Shown here: positions 58,007-64,000 of the stretch, one piece after another
Numbering within the stretch: position 1 is the stretch's first letter
How the letters are laid out: each line of letters starts with the position of its first letter
NCBI RefSeq assembly: GCF_014652335.1
Contig: NZ_BMYP01000011.1
Coordinates: 36,692-100,691, forward strand
Origin: Vogesella fluminis
GTDB taxonomy: Bacteria; Pseudomonadota; Gammaproteobacteria; Burkholderiales; Chromobacteriaceae
Length of the DNA stretch: 64,000 bases
Direction of reading: 5' to 3'
Notes under the pieces: model-generated
Told to the model about the DNA's origin: nothing
Databases searched by the model: none
Seen by the model: the letters and a program-made list of their open reading frames with translations, nothing else
Translations under genes and position numbers: made by a program

Positions 58007-58284
58007 TGGACTGAACTACTTTTCGAAAAATCAAATACATAACAATTTCTGCCTGTCCATCAAGCTTCGTGGACTGATGGAAAAATTTAGCCCACTCTGT
58101 CCATTTTATGGCCACGTAGAGTCAGGTAAATATCAGCTGCACTCTGATACCTGCCAGGTCTTGCGAGGGGAAAAGACAGACCATGAACATTTTCCCATGT
58201 TAAAATTATATATTTGGGATACTCGCCAGACTCGGTACAGTCCACTGGTGCGCCTGCCTGTCGAGAAAGTTCGGGGTGGCTCCC
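58007..58284. other. Non-coding left arm of the island
   Basis: AT-richer than the host sequence. It presumably holds the promoter for the defence operon. A short frame (58077-58331) overlaps rdrA and looks spurious. I see no integrase, IS end or direct repeat here. Confidence 0.4.
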
Positions 58285-60978
58285 ATGATCGAAACCTCGG
58301 GAGATACTCACTTGATACAGCCAACACCTGAAACAGCGACATCCTCTGAAGTACTCATTCGCCTTGAACAAGGGGACAGTGCTAAAGCGCTGTCGATCGA
58401 CCAACTCGTCCACAGTGAGCGCTATGAGCGTCTGCGCGATCAGATCATCAAACACCTCGACGACCCCTTAGTTACCGCTGAATCAACCTCGCTGTACGAT
58501 CACCCTGCCGGCAGCGGCTGGACCCAGTTTCTGGATGGGACACGGGGCGCAGGCAAGTCGACATTTTTGAGCTCGGTAAAAGTCGCCCTCGAAGGCGACG
58601 CGAGGGTGAACAGCCATCTGGCCTTCATCGATCTGATCGACCCCAGTCGCATCGAGCGCAGCGAGATCATTCTGCTTGTGATCCTGCAGCAGCTTCGCAA
58701 GCGAGTTGACGACGCTCTCAAAATTCAGCTCCGAGCGCAAGATGAGCTACTTCGAAATGAATGGCGCCGCGCTTTCAGGGGAGTCGCTGGGGGCCTGAGC
58801 CTGTTCGCCAAGGACTACCACCCGCTTAACGATCTTGACCCGGATCTGTTCCTCGAATGGGGCTTGGAACGTGCCAGTGACAGTACGAGCTTGCGTACAA
58901 AGCTGCACCGTCTGTTCTCCACTGCCTGCCGCATTCTTGGCGTGCGCGCGCTCATGCTAGCCTTCGACGATGCCGACACAGATTCAACCCATGCGGTCAG
59001 TCTGTTGGAATGCGTCCGGAAATACTTGGACTCTCCTCTCGTAATGGTTCTAGTGACAGGTGACCTAGAACTCTACTCGTTGCTCGTGCGCCAACACTTC
59101 GCACAGACGGTCGCTGGCAAGCGAGAGGCGGCCCTGGAGCTTCAACGCCGTTCAACGAAAGGGGATCGGTCAGCCCAGTATCTACGCATGATTGACCACC
59201 TGGAAGATCAGTACCTACTCAAGCTCTTCCCGATCCGACGGCGTATGCAACTGCAGCCGCTATGGAGCGTGATGCTTCGCGCGGATTGTCGTGTGACTCA
59301 TCCTGAGTGGGACTCTACCACCCTGCCGGTCAGGGACGTCGTTGATGCAATCGTGAAGCGTGGCTTGCGCGTCAAGACTAGCTCTGATGTCGAGATCTAC
59401 GCTGAGTTCTTGCTCAAGCAACCCTTACGCTCGGTGTTGCAGGTCATAGCAAGCTGTGCGCCGTATTTGGGCAACTCATCGTCGATCGATTTGAGTTTAC
59501 TAACGGGATCGTACCATTTGACTATTGAGCTCAGCCGGTCCTTGCAAGCTTTGGCACTCGCCAGCCTCTATAAATTCTCGGTCGACACCGACGCCATTGC
59601 CGCACAGGAGTTACCTGAGTTGACTCAGGCTGTCTTCGACCTGTCGCTGCTGGACGGTGACATCGACACCGCGCCATATCTCCGACCCATGTCGGCAGAT
59701 CAGGACATCAAGGCCTGCTTTGCGGCCTTGGCTGCACAGGTGCCCAAGTTCTGTATAGGCCAGCCGGGCATGGCCCTTAGGTACCTTCTGCGAGGGCCCG
59801 GCAGTGTCTCACTTTACGGACTAGCCCGTGCCCAGCAGGGGTTGATGAGTGCCTCCTCAGAAGACCAGATCCGTCACTTCAAGTCGTACATGGGAATCGG
59901 CAGGAGGGAGGATAGCCTCGATTGGGCCCGACGCTGTACTGCGGTTATCGCGGTGCCCTATAGCATCAATTCCAAGCCTCGTGCTGTGCTACCGGGTGTT
60001 GTGGGGTTGCGAGGAAAGGGACGCCGCTCTGAGCACGCGGCTCAAGCTGTGATCCCAATGGCCCTCAAAAACACTGCAATAAAGCGCCTGCCCGTCTTCG
60101 CTCTAGGCATGGTTTCTGTTGCGAATGCTACCAACACGCGTACATATGGATCCATCTTTATTCTCATCGGCCTCATCGAGAAGCTGCTGTCCGCGGGTTC
60201 AGAACAAGACGCTCGCACGATTTTCTATCGAGCTTATCCGTCCTTGACCGTTTCTGCCCCCCCTTGGTCTTCACAAGGAACAGAGGATGGCAGCGAGACC
60301 CTAGCTGTCGAGGAGGAAAATACACTTACTAAGCAAGAGAAGCTGTGGAGCGCCATCCAAGTATGGAGGCAGAGTGCGCTTGAATTGGCAGAAAAGATCG
60401 CACCTTCTTCCATCTTTCTCGGAAAAGTATGGACGCGACTCTTCTTTAGCTTGCAGAAAGCCGCCGATGAGCTGAGACCTCGTTCAAAATTCAGCGAGGT
60501 GATGGAGATATTCGCACTGTGCGTCATCAACGCTTTCATGGTTGAGGAGGCGGAACATCATCTAGTGAACTCTTCTGATGCCTCGACTGACAACTTTGAC
60601 CTCGCCAGAAACAACCCCAGAACTTCGGCCTCCTGGTTTGTCGAGAAGCTTAAGACCATGCCACTGGGGCGGCTTAACTTTCCATTTACGTCCATTATGG
60701 GAACGTGTCCGCTAATCTTAGGACTGCTTGATGAACAAAAGGACTACGCCGATGTCCTGGCACCTCTGTTTCCCGATAACACAGAGAAGCAGGTTATCAC
60801 TGAGCTGTTGTGCCCCAAGGAGCTCAGTGTGCTCATGGCGAAGATCTCCGTGGCGGGAGGTACGATGGATGACGAGAAGGAAGGCACGACCAATGGAATC
60901 AAGGGGGCTCAGCCGAAAAGCTCTGGATCCAGAAGAGCTACTTCGTCCAGCGACGCTGACGAGGCTCCCAAGGAATGA
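58285..60978 (+). CDS. rdrA: RADAR anti-phage system ATPase RdrA
   Basis: Large P-loop ATPase of 897 residues from ATG 58285 (GGGGTGG five bases upstream; GTG 58276 would add three). Walker A is GTRGAGKST (about 85-93), Walker B LMLAFDDAD (about 223-231), and a sensor-like VLVTGD lies at about 255-260. The rest is mostly helical with no membrane segment and ends in a charged tail. The gene overlaps the adenosine-deaminase-like gene by ATGA. This ATPase-deaminase pair, with both proteins at the expected sizes, is the RADAR system, in which RdrA and RdrB assemble into a very large complex that blocks phage growth. Codon use differs from the host genes. Confidence 0.88.
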   Translation: MIETSGDTHLIQPTPETATSSEVLIRLEQGDSAKALSIDQLVHSERYERLRDQIIKHLDDPLVTAESTSLYDHPAGSGWTQFLDGTRGAGKSTFLSSVKVALEGDARVNSHLAFIDLIDPSRIERSEIILLVILQQLRKRVDDALKIQLRAQDELLRNEWRRAFRGVAGGLSLFAKDYHPLNDLDPDLFLEWGLERASDSTSLRTKLHRLFSTACRILGVRALMLAFDDADTDSTHAVSLLECVRKYLDSPLVMVLVTGDLELYSLLVRQHFAQTVAGKREAALELQRRSTKGDRSAQYLRMIDHLEDQYLLKLFPIRRRMQLQPLWSVMLRADCRVTHPEWDSTTLPVRDVVDAIVKRGLRVKTSSDVEIYAEFLLKQPLRSVLQVIASCAPYLGNSSSIDLSLLTGSYHLTIELSRSLQALALASLYKFSVDTDAIAAQELPELTQAVFDLSLLDGDIDTAPYLRPMSADQDIKACFAALAAQVPKFCIGQPGMALRYLLRGPGSVSLYGLARAQQGLMSASSEDQIRHFKSYMGIGRREDSLDWARRCTAVIAVPYSINSKPRAVLPGVVGLRGKGRRSEHAAQAVIPMALKNTAIKRLPVFALGMVSVANATNTRTYGSIFILIGLIEKLLSAGSEQDARTIFYRAYPSLTVSAPPWSSQGTEDGSETLAVEEENTLTKQEKLWSAIQVWRQSALELAEKIAPSSIFLGKVWTRLFFSLQKAADELRPRSKFSEVMEIFALCVINAFMVEEAEHHLVNSSDASTDNFDLARNNPRTSASWFVEKLKTMPLGRLNFPFTSIMGTCPLILGLLDEQKDYADVLAPLFPDNTEKQVITELLCPKELSVLMAKISVAGGTMDDEKEGTTNGIKGAQPKSSGSRRATSSSDADEAPKE

Positions 60979-63503
60979 GTGCGCAGGCCGCCTCCATCAG
61001 CTCTCTCCTTTCGGCCCTGTTGCTGTCAGACCACCGCGTCCTACGCCTCTCCTGGACAGCACCCTTCACATCACCGTTGGGATGGGCCGAATTGCGAGAA
61101 CCGACCTATCTCGCCTACCAGCCATGGGCCGCACGATTCCCGGATCATGTGTTCGACTCAGCATGGCGATTTCTGGCATCACAGCAGCGACCTGACCAAA
61201 GCTTCCTGTTTACAGCGCTGCAAGCCTTGGTCGATGAGTACCTGGAACTGCGGCATGGCGAGGTGCGTGTCCGTCGTGATCTTTTAGGTGCTTGGCAACA
61301 GGGCTTGGCCAGTCGGATCTCTTCGATTCCGATCCAGGCTATGGCGGATGTATCCTTCGGTATAGGGCACTATGCCCTAGTGAACACTACACGATTACAG
61401 CCTGTCCCGACCGATCGCGAGGTGGCCCCGTGGCAACGTCAGATTCTACCCATGCTCCGTCCCGAGGTTGCCCCAGTCGCGGACTACGTGGCACGGGAAG
61501 GGTTGCATGAAACACACTTGCACCTCAATGGCAGCACACATGCAGAGATTTGCTGGCTGAGAGCGATCCGCGACCCTTACACGGAGGCTCGGGAGTTTGT
61601 CGAAGCGTGGACCCGTGGCAAGCACTCCGGCCACCTTCGTGAACTGGTCGGGCAGGCGAATTCCGAGCTGACGCCGCAAGTTTTCTACCAGCATTTGCGG
61701 ACGGCGAACCGTCTTCGCGCGTGGCTTATCGGTGCGGTTGAAGATCAGATCGCGCCGGACGTTCTATTGCCTGAGTCCTGCCAGAGCTTGTGCAGCGCGG
61801 GTAACGACGAATGGTCCACTGGTCTACTGGAAACGGCCCCGTCGTGGCGATACGAGCCGGATGTAACGGAAGAACTTACCTGGATGGCGGGCCTCATTGC
61901 CAAGCTCCGGCAACAGCCAAGCATACAGTTAACCCGCATGTTCCATGCCTATCTCCTGCTGATGAATGAGCATTATCGGCTGCTTGTTCAGAGCGAGGCA
62001 CAGTACGGCTTTGACCAGTTCCAGAAGTTTACCCTGACAGAACTCCGTGAGCCGGCGGAGCGGGACTATCGAACGCGCTTTCACTCGATGCATGGTCCCA
62101 GGTCAGCGACCAGCACTGTTGGATATCTGGAGGGTCGCTTCGCACCCAAGGACAACCCACTAAAAGCCTGCCGGCTTTTCCAGGCCATCCTAGGCGGCTA
62201 CCTCAACTATCTGCGCGACACATCAGTACCCGAACATACTCCCGGCAGGTCTCCTCGCTCCCTCTCGGCGTTGCTGGTCGAACTCGACCGATATTTCGAG
62301 CGACCTATCGTCCGGCACCGAAGTATCCATCGCCTGACGCTTGTCGCGCATTTCATCAAGCAACCCTGGGACCCTTCTCAAAGGTACAAGGCGGGCCCAT
62401 TTCGACACTATTCGCTCGACAGTCAGCTACGTCGGACGACAGGTGTGCTGCTCTCGGTGCTGACGCGATGGCCGCGACTCCAGACCTGGGTGCGGGGAAT
62501 CGATGCCGCCGCAAACGAACTTCATGCACCACCGGACGTGTTTGCCCCGGTCTTCCGCGTCTGCCGTCGAGCTGGCTTAACTCGGCACACCTATCACGGA
62601 GGCGAGGACTTCCGCCACCTGCTGTCGGGGATCGCCACCATATGGGAGGCACTAACCCTACTGAATCTGCGTGATGGTGACCGCATCGGGCACGGCACAG
62701 CCATGGGGATCCGTCCAAGCCTGTGGCTTGATCGCATGCCGAGTACGTTAACCCTATCCCGGGGCGAGTGGATGCTGAGCGTGCTAGCCGCATGGCAACT
62801 GCTGCGAGACGTGCCTGCAATGCAGGAATGCGCACATCGGTTACTGCGTGAACTGGAGGAAGTCGCCTACCAGGTCTTCAGGCGTTCGTTGGCAGCGCGC
62901 GACGTGGAGTGCGCGATGAAGCTTCGCGGCCTGAGCCGCCGGGACCTGATGCGACATTTGGCAGGTGACGAAGAATCACTGCACGAGCCCTGGAGCGAGC
63001 ACTGGCGCGAGGAGGTTGCACATGTCCGGTTAATCTGTGAGAGCCAGCCCCAGACCGTCGCGCTGCTTTGGACATGGTTGAGCGACACAGCGGTGCAGGA
63101 GCGCGCGGACGAGTTGATTTCCAAGGAAGCTTCTTTCCTGGATGCGCCAACCTACGTCCGACTGCAGCAAGCTCTCATGCGGCATGTGGCTGATAGGGGT
63201 GTTCTCATCGAAACTCTGCCATCAAGCAATGTCCGGATCAGTCAGTACTACAATATTGACGAGCACCACTCGCTGCGCTGGATGCGGATTCCAGGATTCG
63301 TAGAAGAAGGCGATCCGGAAATCATGGTATGCCTCGGCTCTGATGACCCAGGGATCTTTGCAGGGGACCTCGAAACCGAGTTCTACCTGCTGTATGGTGC
63401 TCTACGGCGAGCGGGATTAAGCGATGCGGAGGCCTTAGGCCGCCTGAGCGTGTTGAACGAACGTGGCAGGATCTATCGCTTCCATCATCCCGTACTGGCT
63501 TGA
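60975..63503 (+). CDS. rdrB: RADAR anti-phage system adenosine deaminase RdrB
   Basis: An 842-residue protein with a split adenosine-deaminase-type metal site: HLHLNG (181-186), YHGGED (540-545, the HxGE element), IGHG (571-574), LPSSNVRI (748-755) and SDDP (789-792). These match the zinc ligands and catalytic Glu/His/Asp of adenosine deaminases but are spread over a protein more than twice the usual length, as in RdrB. In published RADAR systems RdrB converts adenosine in RNA or ATP/dATP to inosine forms during infection. It overlaps rdrA by four bases. All catalytic elements appear intact. Confidence 0.9.
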   Translation: MSAQAASISSLLSALLLSDHRVLRLSWTAPFTSPLGWAELREPTYLAYQPWAARFPDHVFDSAWRFLASQQRPDQSFLFTALQALVDEYLELRHGEVRVRRDLLGAWQQGLASRISSIPIQAMADVSFGIGHYALVNTTRLQPVPTDREVAPWQRQILPMLRPEVAPVADYVAREGLHETHLHLNGSTHAEICWLRAIRDPYTEAREFVEAWTRGKHSGHLRELVGQANSELTPQVFYQHLRTANRLRAWLIGAVEDQIAPDVLLPESCQSLCSAGNDEWSTGLLETAPSWRYEPDVTEELTWMAGLIAKLRQQPSIQLTRMFHAYLLLMNEHYRLLVQSEAQYGFDQFQKFTLTELREPAERDYRTRFHSMHGPRSATSTVGYLEGRFAPKDNPLKACRLFQAILGGYLNYLRDTSVPEHTPGRSPRSLSALLVELDRYFERPIVRHRSIHRLTLVAHFIKQPWDPSQRYKAGPFRHYSLDSQLRRTTGVLLSVLTRWPRLQTWVRGIDAAANELHAPPDVFAPVFRVCRRAGLTRHTYHGGEDFRHLLSGIATIWEALTLLNLRDGDRIGHGTAMGIRPSLWLDRMPSTLTLSRGEWMLSVLAAWQLLRDVPAMQECAHRLLRELEEVAYQVFRRSLAARDVECAMKLRGLSRRDLMRHLAGDEESLHEPWSEHWREEVAHVRLICESQPQTVALLWTWLSDTAVQERADELISKEASFLDAPTYVRLQQALMRHVADRGVLIETLPSSNVRISQYYNIDEHHSLRWMRIPGFVEEGDPEIMVCLGSDDPGIFAGDLETEFYLLYGALRRAGLSDAEALGRLSVLNERGRIYRFHHPVLA

Positions 63504-63730
63504 TTATGGGCACTGCGGCGACACTCGGCGGCAGCTATTCTAGCTGGTCAGGATAAATGGCCATTACCTTCAAAGACACATACCCACCCTGCTCTACATA
63601 GCTAGAAGCAGTTATACATTTCGACGCAGCGACACCGGCTGTCAATAGCAATATTGCCTTCCAGGGGCGAGAGACGCAGCGCCAGATACATGACGGCTTC
63701 CGCTGTGCATGGATGTCCCTGCTGACGCAT
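63504..63730. other. Gap after rdrB
   Basis: No gene, clear terminator or repeat was recognised. Accessory RADAR genes (rdrC/rdrD-type membrane proteins) are not present directly downstream on the plus strand within the window. Confidence 0.4.
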
Positions 63731-64000
63731 CTACTGCCGGTAGCGGATGCGGTCTTCGATTTTCTTGATCGCGTCTAGTGCCTCACGACCAAGCTCCTCA
63801 TCGTCGCAAAGACTGCGCAAATTTTGAAGATCGTCGGTGTTACCAAACTGCCCAATCACTTGAATGGAAAAGGAGGCGATGCGCGCCAGATCATTAATGC
63901 CCCCAAGTTCATGGTACATCTTTTGAGACTCGCGATTGGTCGTAAGCGTCCGGCCCGCCCACCTTCCCAAACAGCTTAGTCGTTGCTTTGGGGGCGAAGC
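63731..64000 (-). CDS. Hypothetical protein, probably partial at the window edge
   Basis: Minus-strand frame ending at 63731 with no in-frame stop back to the window edge, so the start may lie outside. A possible internal ATG is at 63919 and a TTG at 63970. The readable C-terminal part (NDLARIASFSIQVIGQFGNTDDLQNLRSLCDDEELGREALDAIKKIEDRI) is helical and resembles HEAT/armadillo-type repeats, which is only an impression. It is convergent with rdrB and composition is island-like. Function is not recognised. Confidence 0.5.
   Translation of the reverse strand, partial: ASPPKQRLSCLGRWAGRTLTTNRESQKMYHELGGINDLARIASFSIQVIGQFGNTDDLQNLRSLCDDEELGREALDAIKKIEDRIRYRQ

Noticed and set aside
58077..58331. 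Short plus-strand frame just before rdrA
   Set aside because: Overlaps the rdrA start, has no ribosome site and no family resemblance.
58007..63730. Integrase, transposase, tRNA target or direct repeats for the island
   Set aside because: Looked for around the boundary and in the spacers; none recognised. The other end lies outside the window.

Overview
The window looks like the chromosome of a GC-rich betaproteobacterium, probably Neisseriales (Chromobacteriaceae-like). This is inferred from the gene families, the pairing of anaerobic nitrate/formate respiration with PHB-type and branched-chain acyl-CoA metabolism, and a dense short repeat that behaves like a DNA uptake sequence. No rRNA, tRNA, CRISPR array, integrase or transposase was recognised by eye.

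Layout. 0-2.4 kb: rsgA, phaB, free-methionine-sulfoxide reductase. 2.4-5.9 kb: a histidine kinase and sigma-54-dependent response regulator, divergent from 6.0-12.4 kb, a Tat-exported formate dehydrogenase operon (fdnGHI-fdhD-fdhE) preceded by a good sigma-54 promoter. 12.7-17.0 kb: molybdenum cofactor genes (moaA, mobA-moaE-moaD-mobB, moaC) plus a beta carbonic anhydrase. 17.0-30.1 kb: nitrate block with narX-narL, a NIT-domain chemoreceptor, narGHJI and a membrane diguanylate cyclase. Formate oxidation, nitrate reduction, shared cofactor synthesis and nitrate sensing therefore sit together.

30.2-33.3 kb: D-alanine catabolism (dadX-dadA with a divergent Lrp-type regulator). 33.4-46.3 kb: fatty/branched-chain acyl-CoA and valine catabolism (acyl-CoA dehydrogenases, thiolase, hydroxyacyl-CoA dehydrogenase, acyl-CoA ligase, mmsA, enoyl-CoA hydratase, 3-hydroxyisobutyryl-CoA hydrolase, mmsB) around a MerR-type regulator, with four copies of one palindromic operator. 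Within it a livG 5' end is joined to a paaK-like 3' end, an apparent scar from loss of a Liv transporter operon. 46.5-57.6 kb: housekeeping genes (rhlE, nudL, a TRIC-like channel, rho, trxA, fabI), an orphan Liv-type binding protein and putA.

At about 57.98 kb a DUF486 membrane-protein gene is cut off and the composition changes (lower GC, different codon use, none of the host repeat). The foreign segment encodes a two-gene RADAR anti-phage system: rdrA (AAA+-type ATPase) and rdrB (adenosine-deaminase-like). A partial unknown frame runs off the right edge.

The most striking unexplained signal is the 14-mer TGCGGCCAACCTTG (reverse complement CAAGGTTGGCCGCA). It occurs in full 14 times, with many shortened copies, inside genes and between them. 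At several gene ends it forms head-to-head pairs that make terminator-like hairpins. It is absent from the RADAR island.
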